The position numbers were made by a program, and so were the translations under genes. A DNA stretch of 64,000 nt. It comes from Flavobacterium sp. NRK F7. GTDB lineage: Bacteria > Bacteroidota > Bacteroidia > Flavobacteriales > Flavobacteriaceae. The notes below the pieces were generated by a model. That model searched no databases. It was not told the DNA's origin and worked only from the letters and a program-made list of their open reading frames with translations. Below, in pieces: positions 26,874-36,769 of this stretch (position 1 is the stretch's first letter; every line of letters begins with the position of its first letter). The DNA lies in assembly GCF_024054195.1 (NCBI RefSeq), contig NZ_JAMXLB010000001.1, forward strand, positions 3,599,085 through 3,663,084, read 5' to 3'.

Positions 26874-29800
26874 TTAGAAGTTAAATCCAAGTTTAAAACC
26901 AATACTTCTTGTAGTTGCATAACTCATATCTTCTACTCCACTTACAAAACCACTTCCCTGAACAGCCAATTGTTCTGGGTCAAAATGAGGATTTTCTGTA
27001 ATAGCAAATATATTGTTACCAATAATTGACATGCTTATTTGTCCCTCATCTTTTAAGCCCATAAAACCTTCTTTAACCTTAAAAGTATAGCCTACTGAAA
27101 ATTGTCTTAGTTTTAAAAATGAAGCATCATAAATATTATTTTCCTCGTGATTTCTGTCATAATATTGACGGTAATAACTTTCCGCTGAAACAGCAACTGA
27201 ATTAGGTTGACCTGAAGAAGTTACACCTTGAGCAACAATCCCATCGGAAGGTCTGTATACCGTTTCTGCTAATTGACCGCCTACATTTCCTAATGCTTTT
27301 GTTCTTGAAACTAGTTCACCGCCTTGTCTCCAATCGAAAAGAAAGCTAACATTCCAGTTTTTATAGTTTAAATTATTGGACCATCCCAAAGTAAAATCTG
27401 GATTATAATTACCTAATTTTTGTAAATTATTATCTGCAATGTAACGCCCATTGTCGTCGATAATAAATTGACCTTGCTCATTTTTCAAATAACCTGTTCC
27501 ATAAAAATCACCAATTCTTCCTCCCTCTTCTACTTGAAACCAAACCGTTTGATTGGCACTATCGTAAATTCTACTGTAAGCCAAAGTTAAACGCCCTCCT
27601 TCTTGTGGCAAACTTTTGATAACAGAACGACTCTGAGCAAAATTAAAAGTTGTACTCCATTTAAAATGTTCAGTTTGAACAGGTATCGCATTTAAAATTA
27701 TTTCAACTCCTTCGGTATTTACTTTTCCTCCATTAACCACTTGTTGATTGTAACCAGAAGAAATGGCAATGGGTAAAGAAATAATTTGATCTTTCGTAAT
27801 GGCATTATAATAAGTAATATCAAAATTGAATCGATCTTTAAAGAAACGTATATCTGTACCCAATTCATAGGAAGTGGTTTGCTCTGGTTTCAAATTAGCA
27901 TTGGGAATAAAATTCTGATTACTAAAAGTGGGTTGACTGTTATAAGGTGTTTGTGACACAAATGCTCCAGAAGTTTGGTACGGACTTGTATCATTCCCAA
28001 CTTGAGCAACACTCGCTCTCAATTTTGTAAAAGAAATACTTTTGGGTAAATCGATTACATTAGACAACACAAAACTTGAAGATATTGAGGGATAAAAAAA
28101 GGAAGTTCCACTTACGGAAAAAGGAGTTGCTAACGCACTAGACCAGTCATTTCTCCCTGTAATATCGAGATATAGATAATCTTTGTAGCCTAATTTTACT
28201 AACCCATACAGAGAGTTAATTCTTTTTTTACTTTCAAACTGAAATACCTCAACAGGTGATGCTGCATTATTTAAATTAAAAATTCCAGGTTGCGCTAAAT
28301 TAACTGTTTGTGATTGTTTTGTTACTGCTGTTCTATCCATACGGTTTCCTCCGAAAGAAAAATCAAAAGAAAAATCTCTAAATAAATTAGAGTAATTGAA
28401 TAAAAAATCTGTATTGACTTCTCTGTACTTTACATCATGTTCTGCATAGCCTCCATTTTTAAATCGATTACTACTAAAATTACGCCTCATTTGTCTTGTT
28501 TCTGCACTATAATCCATCCCAGTTCTAACCGTGACAGTAAGTTTATCTACAATTTGTTGTTGCACCAAAAGATTACCAAAAACTCGATCTCTTTCAAAAG
28601 AGTTTCTGTTTTCTAACAACGTAAAATAAGGATTATCAAAATAGGTATAATTGAAGGAATATTGCTGAATCCCTTCTAGACCAGGTTGCCAATACTTTTT
28701 TAAACTGTGAATGTCTAAAGATCTTGGTCCCCAACCCACCAATGCGTAGTTAACGTTTTCACTTCCGTATCCATTAGAAGGTCTATTATCACTACTAGAA
28801 TGCACATAATTTATAGAAGAGGAAACAGTGGTTTTATCAGACGGATTAAAATTTAGTTTAGCCGCAACTGTTTGACGGTCTAAATTCACACCTGGTATAA
28901 TAGCTTCACTCCTCAAATCGGTAAAAGACAAGCGGTAATTTCCTTTATCAAATCCATTAGATAAAGCGATATTATTAATGGTGGTGTTACCAGTTCTGTA
29001 AAAATCTTTTAAATTATTTGGATGCGAAATAAAAGGTGTAGGTGTAATAGATAAACCGTCATATAAAGAAGTATCACCTCCACGAACAAAATTTCCATCT
29101 GATAATTGAACTGGACTATCGAACTGAGGAATGAGCAAACCTTGGTCTAATCTTGGTCCCCAAGAATAACTAATTAAATCATTGGTCCCTCCTCCTAATC
29201 CATCTACAAAGGCAAATTGCCCTGAATTTCCTTGTCCGTATTCATTTTGAAAAGCAGGCAATTGAAAAGCAGAATCTACCATTAAAGAAGAATTAAAACG
29301 AACACTAAATCCATTCTTTTTATGACCTTCTTTTGTTTTAATTACAATGACGCCATTAGATGCTCGTGTACCATACAAAGCAGCAGCACTTGGTCCTTTT
29401 AAAACAGAAACCGATTCAATATCATCAGGATTTACTTCCATTGCTCCGTTACCATAATCAATTTCTTGAAAACCAGCTGCTGCTTCATTCGTAAAATTAA
29501 AAACCGTTTCATTATTTATTGGAATTCCATCAACAACAAACAAAGGATTATTATTAGAAAAAGAAGCTTCTCCTCTAATCGTTATTTTAGAAGAAGACCC
29601 CACACCTGTAGGTCCTTGTGTAATGGTAACACCAGCAACTTTCCCAGCTAAATTATCTAAAAAGTTGACTGTTTTTACTTCTTCTAATTCTTTGGCTTGA
29701 AGGGTTTGAACAGTATAACCCAGTTCTTTTGACTCTCTTTTTAAACCAAGAGCTGTTACCACTACTTCTTTTAAGTTCTCACTTTCTTCCTCCAATGCAA

Positions 29801-30065
29801 CATCGATTTGTGTTTGTTTACCTACCACAATGGTTTTGGTTTTAAAACCCAAATAGGAAAAAGTTAGTTTTGCTTCGGCATTAGAGACATCTATAGTATA
29901 ATTTCCATTTTCATCTGTGGTTGTGCCTTCAATTGAAGTAGCAGTAATAGTTACATAAGGTAGTATTGCACCATCATTTGAACTAGTAACTTTTCCTTTA
30001 ACAGTAATTTGAGAGTAGCTGGCCCACGAAAAAGTGAGCAGTAATAAAATATAAATTTGCTTCAT
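26874..30065 (-). CDS. SusC/RagA-family TonB-linked outer-membrane channel
   Basis: A 1063-residue TonB-dependent receptor. Seen: signal peptide, a carboxypeptidase-regulatory-like domain (VKGKVTSSNDGAILPYVTITA, residues about 22-100), the plug domain with KITIRGEASFSNNNPLFVVDGIPI and LKGPSAAALYGTRASNGVIVI, and a 22-strand type barrel ending GFKLGFNF. It would import a ligand bound by the SusD partner. The TonB/ExbBD genes at 40145-42212 could energise it. Confidence 0.94.
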   Translation of the reverse strand: MKQIYILLLLTFSWASYSQITVKGKVTSSNDGAILPYVTITATSIEGTTTDENGNYTIDVSNAEAKLTFSYLGFKTKTIVVGKQTQIDVALEEESENLKEVVVTALGLKRESKELGYTVQTLQAKELEEVKTVNFLDNLAGKVAGVTITQGPTGVGSSSKITIRGEASFSNNNPLFVVDGIPINNETVFNFTNEAAAGFQEIDYGNGAMEVNPDDIESVSVLKGPSAAALYGTRASNGVIVIKTKEGHKKNGFSVRFNSSLMVDSAFQLPAFQNEYGQGNSGQFAFVDGLGGGTNDLISYSWGPRLDQGLLIPQFDSPVQLSDGNFVRGGDTSLYDGLSITPTPFISHPNNLKDFYRTGNTTINNIALSNGFDKGNYRLSFTDLRSEAIIPGVNLDRQTVAAKLNFNPSDKTTVSSSINYVHSSSDNRPSNGYGSENVNYALVGWGPRSLDIHSLKKYWQPGLEGIQQYSFNYTYFDNPYFTLLENRNSFERDRVFGNLLVQQQIVDKLTVTVRTGMDYSAETRQMRRNFSSNRFKNGGYAEHDVKYREVNTDFLFNYSNLFRDFSFDFSFGGNRMDRTAVTKQSQTVNLAQPGIFNLNNAASPVEVFQFESKKRINSLYGLVKLGYKDYLYLDITGRNDWSSALATPFSVSGTSFFYPSISSSFVLSNVIDLPKSISFTKLRASVAQVGNDTSPYQTSGAFVSQTPYNSQPTFSNQNFIPNANLKPEQTTSYELGTDIRFFKDRFNFDITYYNAITKDQIISLPIAISSGYNQQVVNGGKVNTEGVEIILNAIPVQTEHFKWSTTFNFAQSRSVIKSLPQEGGRLTLAYSRIYDSANQTVWFQVEEGGRIGDFYGTGYLKNEQGQFIIDDNGRYIADNNLQKLGNYNPDFTLGWSNNLNYKNWNVSFLFDWRQGGELVSRTKALGNVGGQLAETVYRPSDGIVAQGVTSSGQPNSVAVSAESYYRQYYDRNHEENNIYDASFLKLRQFSVGYTFKVKEGFMGLKDEGQISMSIIGNNIFAITENPHFDPEQLAVQGSGFVSGVEDMSYATTRSIGFKLGFNF

Positions 30066-30115
30066 TTAAATAGTAGTATATAATTAATAGTATTCTGATC
30101 ATCAGAAATAAGAAA

Positions 30116-30799
30116 TTATACTACTATTGGAGAACCTTTGTTATATGTATTTAATTGAAAAAAATAATTTATTTTTTCAACTATATATGAGGAAATCTGG
30201 TTTACAAATAAGACTAACGCTACTAGTAATTGTAATAAAGAAAAATAGACCTTTTTAAAGCTATTAATGAAGAAGACAACATCACGTAGTGTATCTAAAT
30301 CAGATAATGTTTCTAAAAAGGATACTTTTACTTTATGAGCTTCAAAAAGATGATGTAAGGCTATGCTTAAATTACTTTTTTGCCAAGGCAGTTGCAAAAA
30401 TGATTTCGCATCAAAATGTTGTTTTTTTATTCCCAACAAATAAAATCCACCATCTTTTGCTTTTCCAATAACAGAATCGTTAGTTATTAATTCGGTATGA
30501 GCTTTTAAAATTAGTTGAGACGTTAATTGTGGGGTATCATTTCCAATAGTTATAATGGATTCGTAACCTAAATCGTACACGGATTGAATTGCGTTCACAA
30601 ATCGCTCTGCAAAAGAATTTCCAATTTGATTGTCTTCTGTAAATAAGAAAAAAGGCAATTGTGTATTGTGAACCAATCGCATAGTGTGCTCTTGCAAGGA
30701 TTCAAAAACTGCTTTTGAATTTTGAAAAGTTTTTATTTTTGCTTCATAAGCTGCCGAATGAGCAAAAATTAAAATAGCTGTTTTTGAATCTCTCATCAT
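30116..30799 (-). CDS. Divergent DUF2064-type transferase
   Basis: A 227-residue protein. The first 165 residues match DUF2064/TIGR04282: AILIFAHSAAYEAKIK, SIITIGNDTPQLTSQL, VIGKAKDGGFYLLGIK. It differs from the copy at 22660-23262 by an altered N-terminal loop (no GKVKTRLA) and by a C-terminal 60-residue tail with a hydrophobic stretch (VYFSLLQLLVALVLFVNQI) that may anchor it to the membrane. It lies 9 bp from arsS and 50 bp before susC in the same direction. Confidence 0.78.
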   Translation of the reverse strand: MMRDSKTAILIFAHSAAYEAKIKTFQNSKAVFESLQEHTMRLVHNTQLPFFLFTEDNQIGNSFAERFVNAIQSVYDLGYESIITIGNDTPQLTSQLILKAHTELITNDSVIGKAKDGGFYLLGIKKQHFDAKSFLQLPWQKSNLSIALHHLFEAHKVKVSFLETLSDLDTLRDVVFFINSFKKVYFSLLQLLVALVLFVNQISSYIVEKINYFFQLNTYNKGSPIVV

Positions 30800-30808
30800 A
30801 TCCTTTCT

Positions 30809-31861
<1,053 letters not shown>

Positions 31862-31894
31862 ATTTTTTTGTTTCTTCTAATTGTGTAATCTAAA

Positions 31895-31929
31895 CAAAAA
31901 TAGACTAACATTTGCGAGAGAAATGTTAG
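31895..31929 (-). promoter_or_regulatory. Inverted repeat and -7-like element upstream of arsS
   Basis: Minus strand: a perfect 9-bp inverted repeat (CTAACATTT / AAATGTTAG, plus coordinates 31905-31929, 7-nt loop) sits directly upstream of TATTTTTG (31895-31902), which fits the Bacteroidetes -7 consensus TAnnTTTG. The repeat may be an operator over the promoter spacer, or a weak terminator for the preceding AhpD-like gene. No clear -33 TTG was found. Confidence 0.4.
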
Positions 31930-31953
31930 CTATTTTACATATATACGAAAAAA

Positions 31954-32289
31954 CTACATGGATAGTTTTTTATATTTATTCATCATTTGAACCCCATGAA
32001 CTAAAGCGGCACCACTTTTGATCGCAGCGGTAACATGAACTGCTTCCATCATTTCTTCTTTTGTAATTCCTCTTTTCAAACCGTCTCCTGTGTAAGCATC
32101 AATACAATAGGGACACTGAACAGCATGAGAAACAGCTAAGGCTATTAATGATTTTTCTCTTGCAGAAAGGCTTCCTTCTTCAAATACTTTACCATAATAT
32201 TCAAAAAAACTATTTCCTAATTCTTCACTCCATTCAACGATTTTTCCAAATTTTTTTAAATCAGCAGGATCGTAATACGTTTTTTCCAT
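31954..32289 (-). CDS. Arsenosugar biosynthesis-associated peroxidase-like protein (AhpD fold)
   Basis: A 111-residue protein of the carboxymuconolactone decarboxylase/AhpD family. The redox motif CPYCIDAYT at residues about 79-87, with AREKSLIALAVSHAVQ before it and KRGITKEEMMEAVHV after it, matches the small family that co-occurs with arsS. It probably acts as a thiol peroxidase or reductase; the actual substrate is unknown. Its start is 3 bp after the rhodanese stop. Confidence 0.85.
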   Translation of the reverse strand: MEKTYYDPADLKKFGKIVEWSEELGNSFFEYYGKVFEEGSLSAREKSLIALAVSHAVQCPYCIDAYTGDGLKRGITKEEMMEAVHVTAAIKSGAALVHGVQMMNKYKKLSM

Positions 32290-32292
32290 GGT

Positions 32293-32793
32293 TTATTTTT
32301 TATTTTTATTATATATTTTTGTTCCCTTTAAAAGATATTTCCCCCACATTTTTGAAAAAGCATGTACTTCTTCTGTTTCTTCACCATTCATATTTACAAC
32401 TGGATTATCTTTATTCTTCCATTCAAAAATACCACCGTATAAATTTCTAACATTTGTATATCCTAATTTTAACAATTTCTCTCCAATGTTTTCGCTTCTT
32501 ACTCCTAAAGAACAATACACTACTAATGGCGTATTTTTATTTGGAAAAGAAATTAGAAATTTTTCAGCATTGAATTTTTTATAGCCAACATATATCGCGT
32601 TATCTAAATGACTTACTTTGAATTCTTCTGGTTCTCTAGCGTCAAGAAGAGTTACATCATCTGTACCTTTCAATTCTTCTACAGTGATGTAAGGAACCGA
32701 ATTTTTATTAAATTGTTGAATTACATCTGGGATCGTTTTTTGTCCAAAACTCAGTTGTAGGAATAAGAGAAGAAACAAGTTTATTGGTTTCAT
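32293..32793 (-). CDS. Exported rhodanese-like protein
   Basis: About 166 residues. I chose the start at 32793, which begins a signal peptide (MKPINLFLLLFLQLSFGQ). The rhodanese domain shows LLDAREPEEFKVSHLDNAIYVG and the active-site loop VVYCSLGVRSENIGEKL with the catalytic Cys, so sulfur-transferase chemistry is possible. It is immediately upstream of the AhpD-like arsenosugar gene and may provide redox support in the periplasm (inference). Confidence 0.85.
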   Translation of the reverse strand: MKPINLFLLLFLQLSFGQKTIPDVIQQFNKNSVPYITVEELKGTDDVTLLDAREPEEFKVSHLDNAIYVGYKKFNAEKFLISFPNKNTPLVVYCSLGVRSENIGEKLLKLGYTNVRNLYGGIFEWKNKDNPVVNMNGEETEEVHAFSKMWGKYLLKGTKIYNKNKK

Positions 32794-32888
32794 TATAAAA
32801 AGGTAATTTAAATACAAATGAAAAACACTATGAAATTACAAAATATAAAATGATTTAAACGGGGTGGTAATCAATTTATAACTGTATT

Positions 32889-33455
32889 TTATTTTTTTGC
32901 TCCTTTTAAATTTGCTTTAGTTTGACCTGCAACTTTAAAAGAATATATCATTTTATCCATTACTGCTTCATAATCAGACTTTCTATTTAAAAGGGTCCAA
33001 GTCATGATTTGGTAATAATTAGTAACACCGTTAACAAATGCAATTTCATAGAAAACATCGTAATCTTCAATTTTACCTTCAAATTTTAATAATTTCGCTT
33101 CTAAAGAATTAATAACTGTATCTTTTTCTTTTTTATTTTTAAATGCAATATTGCTTTCTAAACTTGTTGAAAGTAATTCAACATATCCGTTAAAATCATT
33201 GGAATAGATATCTTCAAGTTCGTTTAGCGTAATTGCTTGTTCCACTTCTTGCTTGCTTTCATCTATAACAATAATATATAATTCCCTAAAAGGATTTTGA
33301 TATTGCAAAGAAGCGTCATCGTTTAAATCATTTGTCTTAGAAAGATAACTTGGAAGCTGTAAAGCATAATTTTTAACTTCAATTTTTTTAAATTCTTCTT
33401 CCTTACTACAAGAAAGAAATAGAAGTGTTACAAATAAAAAGTAGATTTTTTTCAT
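32889..33455 (-). CDS. Hypothetical lipoprotein
   Basis: A 188-residue lipoprotein: signal peptide with LFLSC lipobox (Cys16), then SKEEEFKKIEVKNYALQLPSYL. The body resembles small secreted proteins with a PsbP/DUF1795-like fold (membrane damage-response type, AFVNGVTNYYQIMTW), but the match is too weak to name. It lies 96 bp from the rhodanese gene and could be its operon leader. Confidence 0.6.
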   Translation of the reverse strand: MKKIYFLFVTLLFLSCSKEEEFKKIEVKNYALQLPSYLSKTNDLNDDASLQYQNPFRELYIIVIDESKQEVEQAITLNELEDIYSNDFNGYVELLSTSLESNIAFKNKKEKDTVINSLEAKLLKFEGKIEDYDVFYEIAFVNGVTNYYQIMTWTLLNRKSDYEAVMDKMIYSFKVAGQTKANLKGAKK

Positions 33456-33529
33456 TGATATATCGTTTATATTACAAAAATATAGAATAAAAAATGAAAA
33501 AATCGCATCTTTTTATGGCATAATGTGAT

Positions 33530-34444
33530 TTAATTGAATCGTTCTCTAAACATCATTGGAGTTAAACTCGTCTTGGCTTTAAAAAGTTTACTAAAAGATT
33601 GCGAGTGTTCAAAGCCTAACTCAAAAGCAATTTGACTTACAGAAAGTGTCGTAGTAGAAAGTTTTTCTTTGGCTTTTTCAATTAATTTTTCATGAATGTG
33701 TTGTTGTGTGGTTTGTCCAGTAAGCGATTTCAACAAACTACTAAGATAGGTAGATGAAATATGTAGCGCATCTGCAATATATTGAACCGTTGGTAAACCA
33801 ATATTATTTTCATCGTTGAAATAATCCTCAATCATTTTTTCAACCTGATCCAAAATCTTATGATTATTTACTTTTGTTGTGAGGAATTGGCGTTGATAAA
33901 ATCGATCGGAATAATTTAATAAGGTTTCAATTTGCGAGATAATAATACTTTGACTGAATTGGTCTAAGTTTCCATTATATTCTAATTCAATGTTAGCGAC
34001 TATTCCTTTTAAAAGAATTTCTTCTTTTTCCGTTAAAAATAAGGCTTCATTGACCGCATAATCAAAAAACGCATATTTTTTTATGGTTTGTGCCAAAGGA
34101 GTATTCCAAAGAAAATCAGGATGAATCATTAAAATCCAACCGCTTTTAGGGCTAGCTATTTCGGCTATAGGCTCAATCCCAAAGACTTGATTAGGTGCAA
34201 TGAAAAACATTACACCTTCATCAAAGTCATAATTACCTTGTCCATATTTGTATTTTGTTCCTACACTTCTTTTACAAGAGATATGATAAAAGTCGAAAAC
34301 AAAATTTTTATGATTCACTTCTTTAGAGCACTCCACTTTGCTATAGTCAAAAAGACTAATTAGAGGATGCTGAGGAGCAGGCAGTCCTTTCATTTTATGA
34401 AATTCCGCGATAGATTTTACGCGATGTACATTAGGCTCATTCAT
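33530..34444 (-). CDS. AraC-family regulator
   Basis: A 304-residue regulator unrelated in its N-terminal half to the pair at 15284 and 16814. The C-terminal AraC domain is clear: GLPTVQYIADALHISSTYLSSLLKSLTGQTTQQHI, then LSVSQIAFELGFEHSQSFSKLFKAKTSLTPMMFR. It starts 19 bp after the SDR gene in the same direction; this AraC/SDR pairing is common in Bacteroidetes and suggests they are co-regulated. Confidence 0.9.
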   Translation of the reverse strand: MNEPNVHRVKSIAEFHKMKGLPAPQHPLISLFDYSKVECSKEVNHKNFVFDFYHISCKRSVGTKYKYGQGNYDFDEGVMFFIAPNQVFGIEPIAEIASPKSGWILMIHPDFLWNTPLAQTIKKYAFFDYAVNEALFLTEKEEILLKGIVANIELEYNGNLDQFSQSIIISQIETLLNYSDRFYQRQFLTTKVNNHKILDQVEKMIEDYFNDENNIGLPTVQYIADALHISSTYLSSLLKSLTGQTTQQHIHEKLIEKAKEKLSTTTLSVSQIAFELGFEHSQSFSKLFKAKTSLTPMMFRERFN

Positions 34445-34463
34445 AACTCAAATTTACACTATT

Positions 34464-35228
34464 TTACACCATCATACCACCAGAAAGTTCAATACGTTGA
34501 CCATTCATCCAACCTGCTTCTGGAGTACAAATAAAAGCCACAACACCGCCTATATCTTCTGGTTCTCCTACACGACCTAAAGCTGTAATACTAGCTATTG
34601 CATTTCTTTTCCCTTCATCCGATTTATTAGAACCACCACCAAAATCGGTTGCAATTGCTCCTGGAGCAACGCAATTAGCCGTGATTTTTCTGGGTCCTAA
34701 TTCCTTTGCCAAGCATTTGGTATAGGTTTCAATAGCGCCTTTCATACTTGCATAAGCAGAAACATTTGGAAAAGAAACACGCGTTAAACCAGAAGAAATA
34801 TTTATAATTCGTCCTCCATCATTTAAAGTTGGTAACAATTTTTGTGTTAAAAAATAAACCCCTTTAAAATGAATGTTCATCATGTTATCGAAAGCTTCTT
34901 CAGTTGTATCGGTTACCGAACCATACACTCCAGTTCCTGCATTATTAATTAAAAAATCAAAATTAGGTGATCCTTCATGCTCCAGTAAATGTTGGCTCAC
35001 TTTTTCAACAAAAGCATCAAAAGTATCTATCTTGCTTGTATCGAGTGGATAAGCAATTGCTTTTTGACCTAAAGCCAACACTTCAGCAACAACCTTATCC
35101 GCTTCAACTGTATTCGTATGATACGTAAAAATAATGTTGTTTCCTTTTTTAGCTAGGCTAAGAACCATGTCTCTACCTAACCCTCTGCTACCTCCTGTAA
35201 CTAGAGCAATTTTTGTTTTTGTTTCCAT
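34464..35228 (-). CDS. SDR-family NAD(P)-dependent oxidoreductase
   Basis: A 254-residue classical short-chain dehydrogenase. Seen: TGGSRGLGRD cofactor motif, LINNAGTG, catalytic Ser in NISSG and YASMKG (YxxxK), and CVAPGAIATDF. Resembles 3-ketoacyl-ACP reductase-like SDRs that are often misnamed; substrate cannot be given. It is followed closely by the AraC gene. Confidence 0.9.
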   Translation of the reverse strand: METKTKIALVTGGSRGLGRDMVLSLAKKGNNIIFTYHTNTVEADKVVAEVLALGQKAIAYPLDTSKIDTFDAFVEKVSQHLLEHEGSPNFDFLINNAGTGVYGSVTDTTEEAFDNMMNIHFKGVYFLTQKLLPTLNDGGRIINISSGLTRVSFPNVSAYASMKGAIETYTKCLAKELGPRKITANCVAPGAIATDFGGGSNKSDEGKRNAIASITALGRVGEPEDIGGVVAFICTPEAGWMNGQRIELSGGMMV

Positions 35229-35318
35229 AAGTACTTCTATTATTAACTATTTATGGTACAAATTTCTGAACTCTAACCAGAGTTTAAGTAGCCAAATCTT
35301 TGAATATTGTAGCTGAAA

Positions 35319-35684
35319 TTATTCTTCATCTAACCTTCTCATAGTTCTATATTCTATTCCCCAATCTGCTATGGTTTCTGTAACTTTTTTTAATGATAAT
35401 CCTATTTCAGTTAGAGAATATTCTACTCCTATTGGTTTTGTATCCAACACTTTTCTTTCAATAAGCTTATTCATCTCCAACTCTTTCAACTCTCTACTTA
35501 ACATTTTACCTGAAATTCCTTCCACTTCATTTAAAAGATCAGAATACCTTTTATTTCCGTAGCACAATGACGTAATAATTGATATTTTCCATTTCCCTCC
35601 TATTATATATATTACATCGTGAACGGCTTTTATCTTGAGTAAACAAGTACCGTTTGTTGTTGCTTTTTCAATTGTTTCTTTCAT
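35319..35684 (-). CDS. HxlR-family transcriptional regulator
   Basis: A 121-residue winged-helix regulator: IIGGKWKISIITSLCYGNKRYSDLLNEVEGISGKMLSRELKELEM is the HxlR signature. It is divergent from a nitroreductase-like gene, the usual arrangement when an HxlR protein controls an electrophile- or quinone-detoxifying enzyme. The 100-bp intergenic region contains repeated GTTAC motifs and a perfect hairpin (see 35733). Confidence 0.92.
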   Translation of the reverse strand: MKETIEKATTNGTCLLKIKAVHDVIYIIGGKWKISIITSLCYGNKRYSDLLNEVEGISGKMLSRELKELEMNKLIERKVLDTKPIGVEYSLTEIGLSLKKVTETIADWGIEYRTMRRLDEE

Positions 35685-35732
35685 CAGATGTTACTTTGTT
35701 ACCTCTTTGTTACTATTACTTTTTGACACAAA

Positions 35733-35765
35733 GTTACTAAAAGTAACAAACATTCTATACTTTTG
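35733..35765 (+). promoter_or_regulatory. Probable HxlR operator and -7 element
   Basis: GTTACTAAAAGTAAC (35733-35747) is a 6-bp perfect inverted repeat with a 3-nt spacer. Further GTTAC half-sites lie at about 35691-35715. TACTTTTG at 35758-35765 fits the -7 consensus TAnnTTTG for the + strand nitroreductase gene starting at 35786. The operator would cover the -33/spacer region. Confidence 0.5.
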
Positions 35766-35785
35766 AAAAAAATAATCGCAATACT

Positions 35786-36418
35786 ATGAGTTTAATTAAT
35801 GATTTACATTGGCGATATGCCACCAAAAAAATGACAGGCGAAAAAGTCTCTCAAGATAAAATAGAATATATTCTAGAGGCTGCACGATTAGCTCCTTCTT
35901 CATCTGGTTTGCAACCCTATGAAATTTTTGTCATCAGCAACCCTACGCTTTTGGAAAAATTAAAACCCTATTCCTTCAATCAAGAACAAATAACACAATG
36001 TTCCCATTTATTAGTTTGGGCAGCTTGGGACAGTTACAGTTTAGAAAAAATTGAAAAAGAGTTTAACTATATTTTATCAGAAAGAGGTTTGCCATTAACA
36101 CAAATGGATGATTATAAAAAGCTTCTATGGGGAATGTATGAACCTTTAGGCATAGAATGGCATGCGATTCACACTGCAAAACAAGCCTATATTTCTTTTT
36201 CAATGGCAATTGCTGCTGCTGCTGAGCAAAAAGTAGATGCAACTCCAATGGAAGGTTTTGATCCACAAGCTTACGATCAAATATTGGGCATGAAAGAAAA
36301 AGGTTTAAAAACAGCTGTTATATTACCTATTGGATATAGAGATAGTGGTAATGATTGGAATGAAAACTTGAAAAAAGTAAGAAGACCCATGGACCAACTG
36401 GTTACAGAAATGGAATAA
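35786..36418 (+). CDS. Nitroreductase-family NAD(P)H-dependent oxidoreductase
   Basis: A 210-residue FMN enzyme of the nitroreductase family: MSLINDLHWRYATKKM opening, AARLAPSSSGLQPYEIFVI FMN-binding region, AYISFSMAIAAAAEQKVDATPMEGFD, and the C-terminal VILPIGYRD. Such enzymes reduce nitroaromatics or quinones. Divergent from the HxlR regulator, which probably represses it. A strong terminator follows. Confidence 0.92.
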   Translation: MSLINDLHWRYATKKMTGEKVSQDKIEYILEAARLAPSSSGLQPYEIFVISNPTLLEKLKPYSFNQEQITQCSHLLVWAAWDSYSLEKIEKEFNYILSERGLPLTQMDDYKKLLWGMYEPLGIEWHAIHTAKQAYISFSMAIAAAAEQKVDATPMEGFDPQAYDQILGMKEKGLKTAVILPIGYRDSGNDWNENLKKVRRPMDQLVTEME

Positions 36419-36420
36419 TA

Positions 36421-36447
36421 AAAAAAGCACTTTAGGTGCTTTTTTTA
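36421..36447. terminator. Bidirectional terminator
   Basis: A 10-bp stem (AAAAAAGCAC / GTGCTTTTTT) with a 5-nt loop, 2 bp after the nitroreductase stop, between convergent genes. Confidence 0.85.
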
Positions 36448-36507
36448 TTATTCCATTTATACAAATTATTCCAGAATAATTATTTCCTTTCTTAAACATA
36501 TTACCTT

Positions 36508-36759
36508 CTAATTTTTAACGCAAATGGTATCAGGCATGACCTGACATTCAAAACCCATTTGACGCACCATTTGCACTATAGATTCTACTGATATCCTTTC
36601 ACCTTCTAGTCGAATCACCGTGTGTCCACAAGGGAAATGCAACACTGTTTCATTCAAATCATAATCAATTTTAAAATCTAAAAAACGATTGTAAAGCTGT
36701 TTGATAACCTTTTTTGCTTGATAATCTTTGGTAATGTTGGTGATAAAAACTTCAATCAT
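36508..36759 (-). CDS. Small hypothetical protein, ferredoxin-like fold candidate
   Basis: An 83-residue protein with an alternating beta-alpha-beta-beta-alpha-beta pattern (MIEVFITNITKDYQAKKVIKQL ... VIRLEGERISVESIVQMVRQMGFECQVM), like small metal-transfer domains, but lacking a CxxC motif; single cysteines occur near residues 44, 71 and 79. Not recognised. It lies 10 bp after the thioredoxin-reductase-like gene and shares its promoter region with the Fur-family regulator. Confidence 0.6.
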   Translation of the reverse strand: MIEVFITNITKDYQAKKVIKQLYNRFLDFKIDYDLNETVLHFPCGHTVIRLEGERISVESIVQMVRQMGFECQVMPDTICVKN

Positions 36760-36769
36760 AATCTATTAT

